Assembly (NCBI RefSeq): GCF_016859285.1 | Contig: NC_053406.1 | Coordinates: 7,371,001 to 7,435,000, forward strand | Source: Xiphias gladius | Lineage: Eukaryota > Chordata > Actinopteri > Istiophoriformes > Xiphiidae | DNA: 64,000 nucleotides | Direction of reading: 5' to 3' | Shown here: positions 37,222-47,706 of the stretch, one piece after another | Numbering within the stretch: the first letter of the stretch is position 1 | Layout: each line of letters starts with the position of its first letter | Program-made: the position numbers and the translations under genes | The notes under the pieces: model-generated | Seen by the model: only the letters and a program-made list of their open reading frames with translations | Databases searched by the model: none | What the model was told of the DNA's origin: nothing

Positions 37222-40200
37222 GTACATGAGCATGCGTGTTTATGTATAAGGCCTCCACTGACATCTATAAAAGAAACATCCTTTGTGCTTACACATGCTG
37301 TTCTACATTATGGCTATGTCTGTATAGGCTAATTAACATGAACTCATAATGTCTTGCCCCTCAGCTGTGAAAGACTGAGCCCTCACCTTACTGAGGTCCT
37401 TGGTGGTGACACCATCATCATCGCGGCAGGGCAGCTTGTGCACAAAGGCCAGCATCTGGTATTTGGCTCTAATGAACTCTGACTTAGTGGGACTGCACAG
37501 GAGGAGAAGGTAAGATGGTTAACACAAATCCAGACCTCAAGGGAAAAACAGGTTAATCTAACGATAAAATGTGTTACCACAATTCCTGTCAGTTTAAAAA
37601 TTAAGTTATGCTATGCATTAAATTTTCTTCTGATAGCCACTTTGGATTCCTCTTTTTGCAAATGTCCCTCAGCAACATGAGTGTATAAAAATGTACACAA
37701 AACCTGTGTTAGCACAGGTCCCTGTGGGATTTGAAACCTGACACAAGGTAAGGTTTGCGCCTTTGTACTATGGTTTGTCCTTTCATAACCTAAAGAAGGT
37801 ACCATTCTATTTTCCATTTGATTAGACAAGTATGACACCATCTTCCATGTTCCAAGTGAAATACCATGGGGAAAAATGACACGGAATGGTATGAAAATGT
37901 ATGAATTTTGCATGAGTTGTGAACTATTTTCAAACAAGTGATTTGTATTTGAACTGAAAACCAGTTTGTTCTTTGATTTATCCTTATCCTTTTGATTCTT
38001 TGTGCTAGGTGAAAACCACAAAAAAGCCCACCTGACCTCTTATCATAAAAATGTCTTGAGTAAAGGGCTAGATACCAACAGGATTGCTCTTTCTCAGCAA
38101 GTCACAAGCATAGTCCCTTCACATTTTACTTGCTAATTATAGACATTGTTGAAAAATATAGGAATTCCCTCCCGATGGTGGAGGTAGTTGATCTCCAGAA
38201 TGAGCCAGAATTGACAGGTTATTACTGGATTCCTGCACAGTCTACAATACAGTTACTTTTAAGACATTTGGTAACTTAATTGAAATGAGCTGATTTTTTC
38301 CTACAGTTCCAATTCTCGATCTCATGACCCTCCCATAGCCATATTTCAACCAAAAAGCACTACAACGCTATGCTGGCGAAACCTATCCTGCATTTAGTTA
38401 TACACAATGCCCTATTAGAGCAGAACAAGATCAATTAGGACTGTGATCATGAGTAAGAGAAAACTGTTTAGAGGAATTAAGGAAAAACTGAATGCAACCT
38501 CCTCTTTAGTAGTGAAAATACCAATAAATGTTTGGAAAGGTTTTGTAACATTCCTGTGCATCAGACACAAAAATGTTCCCCTACAAAGGTGACAGGGGAG
38601 GGGATGTGTCATAGCGTGATAGTTCTGTGTCTCTTGAGCCCAAAGCGAGTATACTTACTGGACTTTGTCCTGGGGGTTGGGTTTCCTACGACCACTCTGC
38701 ACCTGAGCAGGGTCCAGGAGACTGTGTTCCCATATGGAGTTGGCTCCATTACTGGCTAAGGTCTGAACCATCTGAAACACACACACACAGTCGTGACTCA
38801 GTGATGGTACACCACGTACAAGAAAATTAATGCCATCACAAGAATATTGTCACTTTGCAGCCCTACTGTAAAACTCTAGGTTCTGAATTTATTGCTTTTA
38901 GAATGACCAAAAAGCTAAAAAGAAATATGCACAAACAGGGTTTGGCACTGAATTTAACAGATAGAAAAAGTGAGATGAATTAGCATCCTGTGCTGAGTCA
39001 GATTTCTGTAGTAGTCCTCACCCTCTGCGGCAGTATTTTGGGCCTCAGATACTGCATTTCCTTTACTTTTTCCAGCCCTTAGCTAGTTGTATTTCATTTT
39101 CATTTCTCAACCTTACCTGCAGTAGTGCAGGAGGCCATCCGCTGTGCCTCAGGTGCTTGACTATGGAGATATGGCGCCCTAAACTGCGATGGACCGAACA
39201 GCATTCATCACATATCAAGACTCCTCGGTTGATACTGGTCCAGCCCGGATCTGACAGACAAACAGATGGATGGTAGCACAATCTTTGTAAAAAGGTTCAG
39301 CAAGAATCTTACGTCCTTCATCACAACATTCACTTTTGTTGGGGCTGCATGAAAAACTCTCTTCATCATACAATAAACACCACAACATCCTAGCAGTCTA
39401 ATGTGCGGCCTAAATTACAGATTACTAAAACCAGACTCTATGGTGCAATTTCTCCCAGAAAGATATGTGCTCTAGCTACGGTTCCACCCTGCCCGGTCTT
39501 AATTCAAGGTTACGTCAAACATATGTTCCCTGCAGTAAAAATGTTTAATGAAATATGTGGATATCTATACACACAGAGCGACAGGCATAAAGATGAAAAA
39601 CAGCATAAAGAGTAAAGTACAATGATCCTCTATCACTAAAGATTCCAAACAGATGTATATGTCTTTTAGAATTCACAGAGGTGTAGAATTGTACAGTACA
39701 ATGCACATTAACAGCAAAGCAGGCTTGCATTTTATGGGATATGCGTCTTTATAATAAGTCAAATAGCTGTGTTAGCAAAACAGTTTTGTAATTAACTGAA
39801 TTTCTGAAGAAAATATTGAGTTAATGAAAGGTACGGGCAATTACAACAAACTGAATTTTGCAATAATAGTTCATTTTTCTTACAATCATATACAGTATTT
39901 AAATCTCAACAGTAATATTTTTAATATAGGTATTTTGTTACTATACAGTTATACGAAGAGAAAATACATGAATTATCAGCCATCTTTTGGGAATTGCTTT
40001 ACCCACACTTGGAAGATGCTATATAACAAATACCTGGCTAAAGCTGATCATACACAAACTGTATAGTCTACATGCTGGGTTGTCCTATAATTCCCCATAT
40101 CTCAGGCCTTTGTGAACTGTTACTCACTAATCAAAGAATGCATGCACAGAGCATTTGATAATATGCCACCAATGGCAAGCTCAATTGAAGGTCAAAGCCA

Positions 40201-43200
40201 AGGCAACAGAAGTCCAAGTTTTACTAAATATTACACCAATAACGTATTTAAAAATGAGAAAAATTAAACATCTGAAGATTCAAGACATTTCTATCTCTGA
40301 TAAAGGATAGATCCCTAAAATGTGTACAGTGCATTCAGTACTATTCAGACCCCTTCACTTTTTGTTGTTGCAGTCTTTTATGCTAAAAATCACAAAAGAT
40401 TATTTTTCCCCTCATCAATCTACATTCAGTACCCCATAATGACAATACAAAATCGGGATTTTAGAAATTTTTGCAACTTTATTAAAGGAAAAACTGAAAT
40501 ATTACATTACCATGCTTATTCAGACCCTTTACTCAGTACTAAGTTGAAGCACCTTTCGCAGCGATTACAGCATCGAGTCTTCTTGGGTATGATGTGACAA
40601 GCTTTGCAAACCTGGACTTGGGGGTTTTCTGCCATTCTTTTCAGCAGATCCTCTCAAGCTCTGTCAGGTTGGATGGAGCAGATAATGAGCAGTGCCTGGT
40701 TTCCTCAAGGCATGACGTTGAGAACTGAGGCCAAATTGTTGAATTCTGGTTTCATCAGACCAGAGATTCTTGTTTCTCACAGTCTGAGAGTCCTTTCGGT
40801 GCTTTTTTGCAAACTCAAAGTGGCTTTCATGCATCTTTCACCGAGGAGAGGGTACTATCTGTCTGATGGTTGTCCTTCTGGAAGTTTCTCCCATCTCCAC
40901 ACAGGATCTCTGGAGCTCAGACAGAGTGACCATCAGGTTCTTTGTCACCTCTCCTACCATGGCCCTTCTCCCCCGATTGCTCAGTTTGGCCAGGCGGCCA
41001 GCTCTAGGAAGAGTCCTGGTTGTTCCAAACTTCTTCCATGTAAGAACTGTGAAGACCAATGTGCTCTCGGGAACCTTTAATGCAGCAGATTTTTTTTTTG
41101 CAGCCTTCCACAGATCTGTGCCTCGACACAATCCTGTCTCTGAGCTCTGCAGGCAGTTCCTTTGACCTCATGGCCTGGTTTTTGCTCTGATATGCATTGT
41201 CATCTGCGAGATATAGACTGAGTTATATAGACCACTGTGTGCCTTTCCAATCATGCCCAACCAACTGAATTTACCACAGGTGGAGTCCAATCGAGGTACA
41301 GAAACATCCCAACGATGATCAACAGAAATGGGAGGCATCTGAGCCAGATTTCAAGCGTCATAGCAAACGGTCTGACTACTTATGTCAATGTCATATTTCA
41401 GTTTTTCCTCTTCAATAAATGTGCAAAAATTAATAAAATTCTGTTTTTGCTTTGTCATACTGGGGTGTTAAATATAGATTGATACGATTTTTTATTTTTA
41501 TTTTATTTTATTATAATTCTGCAACATAACAAAATGTAAAAAAGGTAAAGGGGTCTGTACACTTTTCCAAATGCTCTTACACATATGCTCTGTATGCTGT
41601 TACACATATAAACACACCAAGAAACATACTAGTTAAATAGGAATCAATGAGTGTGAATGAGATGAGGATGGGAAGGGAAGCAGCTAAGGCCAATGTCAGT
41701 CTACTGACACTAGCAGGCTCGTCACAGAGTCTGGGTCATGTTTATGCCCTCAGGACCCTGATGTGATGACGGCTCACAACTAACACAGTCTGCAATATCA
41801 AAGCAAATATATGCACACTTACATGCACTTGATGCATGCATGAATACACACACACACACACATCTACTATCTGCAGTAGCCACTCTCAGGCTGGGATAAA
41901 ACTGTCTGGGCTTAGGGTATTAATGGAGCTAAAACAGTCCATCATCAGATGAACTGACATGTTGTAACTTATTTTTCCTGCAGAAAACGTAACAGCAGAT
42001 GCAAAGCGGTTCTGATAAGAGCTATAGCCTAGTTTAGAACAGTAGCCCGTAGGCTTTAAAGGCTGGACTGCAGCAATTTAATTCCTTAATCTGTGTAATA
42101 AATATAAAAACTCCCACAGGCTATGCTATCTGGTTGGCTCACTGGATCAATATGAGGTTACACCATTAAGCTATTAGACCTGGATAAACTATTGGCAGCA
42201 GTGTATTGGCCAATTCTGCAGCATGACATAATTTAGCCTAAAGTTGGCCTAATTCGTCAATACGGCATTGACATTTGTTTTTATAACTGTCACTTAAGCC
42301 TGCATAAAAACTTATATTATATTGAGTATAAATGGTGAATTATATCATTTAAAGTCTGGAAAACTTTAAAACTGTAAATGCTACATGCATTTACATTTGA
42401 CTGGTAACTGGTAAGTTTCTACACTGACATTTATAAAAGTCTGATTCATAAATAACCATTTTAATATCCAAAAGAAACATATAGGTGTACTTAAGTGTCA
42501 ATGTCATATTTCAAGTTTTTCCTTCAATAAATGTGCAAAAATTAATAAAATTCTGTTTTTGCTTTGTCATACTGGGGTGTTAAATATAGATTGATACGAT
42601 TTTATTTTATTTTATTTTTATTTTATTTTTATTTTATTTTTATTTTATTTTTATTTTATTTTTATTTTATTTTTATTTTATTTTTATTTTATTTTTATTT
42701 TATTTTTATTTTATTTTTATTTTATTTTTATTTTATTTTTATTTTATTTTTATTTTATTTTTATTTTATTTTTATTTTATTTTTATTTTATTTTTATTTT
42801 ATTTTTATTTTATTTTTATTTTATTTTTATTTTATTTTTATTTTATTTTTATTTTATTTTTATTTTATTTTTATTTTATTTTTATTTTATTTTTATTTTA
42901 TTTTTATTTTATTTTTATTTTATTTTTATTTTATTTTTATTTTATTTTTATTTTATTTTTATTTTATTTTTATTTTATTTTTATTTTATTTTTATTTTAT
43001 TTTTATTTTATTTTTATTTTATTTTTATTTTATTTTTATTTTATTTTTATTTTATTTTTATTTTATTTTTATTTTATTTTTATTTTATTTTTATTTTATT
43101 TTTATTTTATTTTTATTTTATTTTTATTTTATTTTTATTTTATTTTTATTTTATTTTTATTTTATTTTTATTTTATTTTTATTTTATTTTTATTTTATTT

Positions 43201-45142
43201 TTATTTTATTTTTATTTTATTTTTATTTTATTTTTATTTTATTTTTATTTTATTTTTATTTTATTTTTATTTTATTTTTATTTTATTTTTATTTTATTTT
43301 TATTTTATTTTTATTTTATTTTTATTTTATTTTTATTTTATTTTTATTTTATTTTTATTTTATTTTTATTTTATTTTTATTTTATTTTTATTTTATTTTT
43401 ATTTTATTTTTATTTTATTTTTATTTTATTTTTATTTTATTTTATTATAATTCTGCAACATAACAAAATGTAAAAAAGGTAAAGGGTCTGTACACTTTTC
43501 CAAATGCTCTTACACATATGCTCTGTATGCTGTTACACATATAAACACACCAAGAAACATACTAGTTAAATAGGAATCAATGAGTGTGAATGAGATGAGG
43601 ATGGGAAGGGGAAGCAGCTAAGGCCAATGTCAGTCTACTGACACTAGCAGGCTCGTCACAGAGTCTGGGTCATGTTTATGCCCTCAGGACCCTGATGTGA
43701 TGACGGCTCACAACTAACACAGTCTGCAATATCAAAGCAAATATATGCACACTTACATGCACTTGATGCATGCATGAATACACACACACACACAACGCAC
43801 ACACACACACACTGATATCAGGGGGAGCAGCTGTGAAGAGAGCAGCTGTTGTAATGCATGTACACATGAATGAATGCAAAGAGCACGCATACACAAAAAC
43901 AAACACACACACACACACACACAAAGGGGCACTAATAACCAAGTAAACAAGTCCTTCAAACTAAACATGGGGGCATGTGAGGCTACATATGCAAGGCAGG
44001 GGCAAGGGAGGGGGATACCAAGGTTGTTTTGGCAGCACCCCCTTACCTCCCTTTCCGACAAAAACAGACTGGGAAAAGAGGTGAACATAACCTAAAAAAA
44101 TATGGATGTTCATTGCAGTAGTCATATCTATGTCATACACAACGATATGCATACTCTTATCTGGCAGGTGAACTTGAACATATTTCTTCTTTTCAACTTC
44201 ACGTTGAATCAGGTTAAATATTCCACTTTACGATGTTCAAATTAATTCGCTCCGGTAAATTCCGTGAGCGTTAGTGACTATATCATTTGAAAACTGTGAA
44301 GGATACTAAAATTACTGTTTAAAAGAGTGTGGTTCACCCAAGAAATTAGATTCTGTAAAAGTTTTTTTTTAAATAATAAATATACGTGAATTATCAAAAA
44401 TTAATATCAGGTAATATTAAAACGTCTGGCTGGTAGCTGACGCTTTAGCTGAATCAGTTTAGCAACAACTTGCCGTTTAGCAAAAGTTAGCTAGAGTAGC
44501 TAACGTCGTCGCTAGGCTAGCAACGTTAGCCAGCACTCAAACTAAAAATGCCGCAGTCATGTTGTTACAATAAAACAACGATTTTGAAATATAACAATGA
44601 AACTTTATGTTTGTTCATTAGGTTTAAGCTAAATGTTTCTTAATAGCCAGCCGTACACTGAGTCAAAATCGCCAGCTCGTTAGCCAGGCTAAGCTAACGT
44701 GTTAAGAAGTCTGTCCCGGTCAAGAAAATCAAAACAAACGTCTCTCCAAGTGGTGAGGCGACATAAATCTGACACTCACATCTTCCACTGCAGCAAACAA
44801 ACTGGTCGCCCTCACATATGGTCTCGGTCAAATAACTATACATATCTAGCAGCTCAGCTGGGTACATTGACATTTAGCCGCTACTGGCTAAGGATATTCC
44901 CCGCTATGATAACGCCTATTTTCACTGTTTATTTTGGGCCTAAGCGACGCTTGGAGGCCCTGGCCGTTTTCCTGCTTTGCGGACCCGCTGACAGGGACAG
45001 CAGCCTCGGCCCCGTGGTCCCACCAAATCGCCCTCTCGACGTATTGTTTCACTACACTGGTCTATTTTGATGTATTTTCCCCCTGCCTACCTGGCGCACT
45101 GCAGTCGGCGCAGACCTCTGTCCTTTGCAGCTTTCTTGACAT
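25296..45142 (-). CDS. git1: ARF GTPase-activating protein GIT1, 782 aa
   Basis: Twenty coding exons: 45091-45142 (ATG), 39117-39250, 38659-38771, 37387-37492, 36815-36901, 36577-36707, 36328-36422, 36178-36220, 34570-34618, 33935-34007, 33131-33228, 31969-32080, 31287-31411, 30015-30167, 28535-28891, 27108-27188, 26508-26584, 26193-26375, 25667-25730, 25296-25511 (stop). They sum to 2,349 nt in one frame. The N-terminal ArfGAP zinc finger has Cys11, Cys14, Cys31 and Cys34 with the catalytic Arg39. Ankyrin repeats follow at about residues 135-240, then the Spa2-homology domain (about 255-385). Next come an acidic DYDSVASDEDTD segment and a coiled coil from MDSSDLSDG (about 408-457). The C-terminus is the paxillin-binding FAT-like domain (TEDVILKTEQ to TTREKKQ). 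GIT1 inactivates ARF6 and scaffolds PIX/PAK at focal adhesions and synapses. GIT1 rather than GIT2 is favoured by the C-terminal wording and by its neighbours. An in-frame upstream ATG at 45370 would add 76 residues; the MSRK start is kept by family homology. Confidence 0.95.
25815..26000. repeat. Two interspersed-repeat fragments in a git1 intron
   Basis: Two adjoining segments recall widespread teleost repeats. One is the gtttagtttgggctggtgtg type at about 25815-25915. The other is the gcaacgattagtcgattaat type at about 25917-26000, which is self-complementary around tcgattaatc. Recognition is by memory of consensus wording, not by a search. Confidence 0.5.
27957..28090. repeat. (GT)n microsatellite, about 130 bp
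   Basis: The longest dinucleotide tract here, with a GCGCACGCGCGCGCGA interruption near 28047-28062. It lies in the git1 intron between exons 15 and 16. Confidence 0.95.
32307..32382. repeat. (CA)n with CGCG core, microsatellite
   Basis: GCGCGCGC-containing lead followed by about 22 CA units, in the git1 intron between exons 11 and 12. Confidence 0.9.
33261..33326. repeat. (GT)n microsatellite
   Basis: About 33 GT units starting some 35 bp upstream (in transcript order) of git1 exon 11. Confidence 0.95.
36222..36270. repeat. (GGAGA)n pentanucleotide repeat
   Basis: About ten GGAGA units directly abut the acceptor of git1 exon 8 (36178-36220). On the transcript strand this reads as (TCTCC)n, so it forms the polypyrimidine tract of the splice site. 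Confidence 0.9.
37165..37220. repeat. (CA)n microsatellite
   Basis: About 27 CA units in the git1 intron between exons 4 and 5. Confidence 0.95.
37640..37880 (-). pseudogene. Possible non-LTR retrotransposon reverse-transcriptase fragment
   Basis: On the minus strand a conceptual translation reads SYLSNQMENRM, then FQIPQGPVLTQVLCTFLY. This resembles the YLSNR...GVPQGSVLGPLLF signature of LINE reverse transcriptases. The fragment is degraded and lies in the git1 intron between exons 3 and 4. The rest of the element was not found with confidence; the match is short and could be chance. Confidence 0.4.
40325..41580 (-). mobile_element. Internally deleted Tc1/mariner transposon
   Basis: The left end reads TACAGTGCATTCAGTACTAT.. 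and the right end (about 41532-41580, ..ggggtctgtacacttttcca..) is its degenerate inverted counterpart, as in teleost Tc1-like elements of about 1.6 kb. The minus strand encodes part of the transposase DNA-binding region (about 40838-41131: WKKFGTTRTLPRAGRLAKLS and TLSELQRSCVEMGETSRRTT). The middle of the transposase is missing, with a junction near 40675, so the element is non-autonomous. It lies in git1 intron 1. Confidence 0.85.
41385..41861. repeat. Direct repeat, copy 1 (Tc1 right end plus flank)
   Basis: About 477 bp starting gtcaatgtcatatttca and ending at a short CA tract. It recurs almost unchanged at 42497-43795 apart from the expanded A/T tract. It includes the last 195 bp of the Tc1 element and about 280 bp of flank. 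Confidence 0.9.
42497..43795. repeat. Direct repeat, copy 2, carrying the expanded minisatellite
   Basis: Copy of 41385-41861, offset by 1,112 bp at its start. It shares the caataaatgtgcaaaaatta lead-in, the Tc1 right end, and the flank through gatgcatgcatgaataca. The only major difference is the A/T tract, about 30 bp in copy 1 and about 850 bp here. Confidence 0.9.
42598..43446. repeat. 11-bp A/T minisatellite, (TTTTATTTTTA)n, about 76 copies
   Basis: An almost perfect 11-bp unit alternating TTTTA and TTTTTA. Because 33 nt is three units, one plus-strand frame stays open across the whole array, giving a spurious 299-residue Phe/Ile/Leu/Tyr ORF with an 11-residue period. It lies in git1 intron 1; the transcribed strand reads (TAAAAATAAAA)n. 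Confidence 0.95.
43783..43925. repeat. Clustered (CA)n microsatellites
   Basis: Three CA tracts (about 43781-43794, 43797-43813 and 43903-43923) separated by unique sequence. Confidence 0.75.
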
Positions 45143-47056
45143 CTCGAAAAGTGACTGTAATCTAGAGGTGGATGTCGGCGATGGTGTGGTTGCTCGCCCT
45201 TTTTCCCCCCGAGCTACCGACCGACGTCTGCCGTCAACCGATGCGGCCCCTGAATCCCCGGAAGCCGGGTGGTGTGATCGGCTTTCCCGGCCAGCTGACA
45301 GTTGAATTTCCCGTTTGTTCCTGCGGTCTCTTCGCCCACGTTCACTACTGAACTCCGAGTCTAGTGACAAGTTTTGTGGACATAGTTAATCTGACTGTCT
45401 GTATGAGCCCACGTAAAGGAATATTTACTAAATCTGTTCGCCGCATTGCCTGCAACTCACCGAGAGACGGCAGCTTTCTACCTGTGAGTTTCCGCACACA
45501 CACCCAACATCTCTGCAGCCTACCTATGGAGGGGCAGGGAGGGGGCAAAAAAATCAGAAAATAATCCTGTCATTCTTTAAAAGGTGAGATGGATGTCGCA
45601 GTGAGATCAAAACGGAGAATCCTAAGTACAGAAAAGTCAATTCACCAACACGTTTAATATCCACTGACCAAAATGTTGTCAGACATTTATAAGCATGTCT
45701 TAAATGTAATTCATCCTATTGACCTATACCTACTATCATTATCTCCTTGAAACAGAATTGGTTTAATATTAACGTTTAAAGCAGATATTTTGCATCTGTG
45801 AAGTCAGCCCTTGTCAGTTAACTAGCAAATTAGTCACAGATGCGAGTCTCATATGGTCCCTTTTTGACCTCATTATGAACATACTTAAGGGCACATTCAT
45901 TTAACAAAAAGCTATTTATGTACTTATTTGTTTACAGAAGGGTTAGGTTCATTATGAGCCTTGGGAGATATCAGATAAAGATATTAAACACAGAAATAAA
46001 TGTAACATTTTCTGTGGCTGTCATTTCCTTTATTATTATTATTATTATTGTTGTTGTTATTGTAATTTTTAGTATTGTTGCTTTCTTTTATTTGTTTATG
46101 TCGTATACATAGCAACACACGATTCCAAATATTGACCGGAAAAAAAAAGAAAACCACAAAACTTCAAAACACGGATTGAATTCCACATGGGAACCTGGAT
46201 ATCCATCTTATCCTTTCTTTTTTTTTTTTGGTCGGTCGACCGGGAGCTGGAGCCAGTCCCAGCTGACATTGGGCGAGAGGCGGGGTACACCCTGGACAGG
46301 TCGACCTATCACAGGGCTGACATAGAGAGACAAAGACAATCGAAGACAAAGTTTAGATTTAAATCAAATCAAATATAACAAATTATAAATAGCACGTGTT
46401 ATGCGCTATTTATTATTTGCTTATTTATTTAGTCAAGGTGTTATGAATAAAATTCGAGTCAGGACGTATAACATAAAGTACTAAAGGTTTTGAACTTTAA
46501 TTTATTAATGCTTTTAATTTTGCCACAGCATATCACTACTATAGGATTCTCGCAGACGGTCATGCTATGTAGTTTCCCTCTAAACATTTGGATATGATTT
46601 CTGCAGTGCTCTTCCATGAGGCTGCGGAGTCTGCTTTCATGATTGGCGGAGTGTGCGCACATTTCATTGCAGCTTGTCAACGCATCTTTCTCAGTCACCA
46701 CCGGATGGGAGGAGAGGAGGAGGATAGGAGTGTTAGAGTGGGCAGGGAAGAAAGAGAGGGGGAGGCAAGAGGTGGAGGAGCGGTAGGTTAAGAAATAAAG
46801 GTGTAGCCTAATCCACGGAGACAATCAGCCGAGGGGATTCTTTCCACAAATGATTTTCACTGGGCTTAGCCGTTTATTCTAAGCAGAGTGATTAAGGAAT
46901 CATCCACTGTTCCTGACGCGTAAGGCTGCCCCTTACGCCTTTTGGTCATCACCGCCGATAAAGGATGAGAGGCTTGATTATATAGCATAAATTAATAACA
47001 AAGTATCCTTACATTCCACAGTGAAGAAAGAGGAGGAGACAAAGTATGATCCGAGG
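45143..47056. promoter_or_regulatory. Divergent git1 / ankrd13b intergenic region
   Basis: This 1.9 kb separates the git1 ATG (minus) from the ankrd13b ATG (plus). The git1-proximal part (45143-45480) is G+C- and CpG-rich and probably holds the git1 5' UTR and promoter. The middle is A/T-rich with no gene, and a repeat fragment lies at 46205-46340. Confidence 0.5.
46205..46340. repeat. Interspersed repeat fragment (retroelement-tail type)
   Basis: The wording gggcgagaggcggggtacac followed by cctggacaggtcgacc...cacagggc resembles a very common teleost interspersed repeat consensus. The family is not named with confidence. Confidence 0.55.
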
Positions 47057-47617
47057 ATGATTTCTGCCAAGAAAACTCCGGAGAAGAGTCGTTATCCTAT
47101 CCACTATTTGGTGTGGCACAACAAACACCGACAGCTGGAGAAAGAGCTTGCAACGAACGAGCAGGTGAGACAGAGAAGAGCGATCAAACACATAGATGTA
47201 GGCCCGTGTCTTTATTATAGGCGATTATACAGGCGTGTGGTTCCATAGATTTAATAGGTGGTGGTATAGATATCATCCATGGACCACATCATATAGGAGC
47301 CTGGTCAATAAATGGGAATAGTGCAGTTAATTATTATCTGAAGGGTGGAGGGAGACACTTGTAGACCATGTAATGAGACTCGAATTTAGACTATTTTCGT
47401 ATTGTCATTCATTTTTAAATCACAGGCTGACATAACAGACTTTACATCTCAAGGATCCGTGTTATTTACTGCACTGGGGCTTGAAATATTCATCATCTCA
47501 GTAATTTTCAATATGCACGGGAAGTTGTATCAGGAGTTCATTCCTGGAAAATATCCAAGTGCAAATCACTGTAATTGCTGAGTCTGATTGTGTTGTGGCG
47601 TGAAGATATATGAGTGT

Positions 47618-47706
<89 letters not shown>

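Noticed and set aside
40604-41165. Plus-strand ORFs of 99-158 codons
   Set aside because: They are antisense to the degraded Tc1 transposase.
42564-43463. 299-codon ORF of Phe/Ile/Leu/Tyr with an 11-residue period
   Set aside because: It is the translation of an 11-bp A/T minisatellite; one frame has no stop because three units equal 33 nt.
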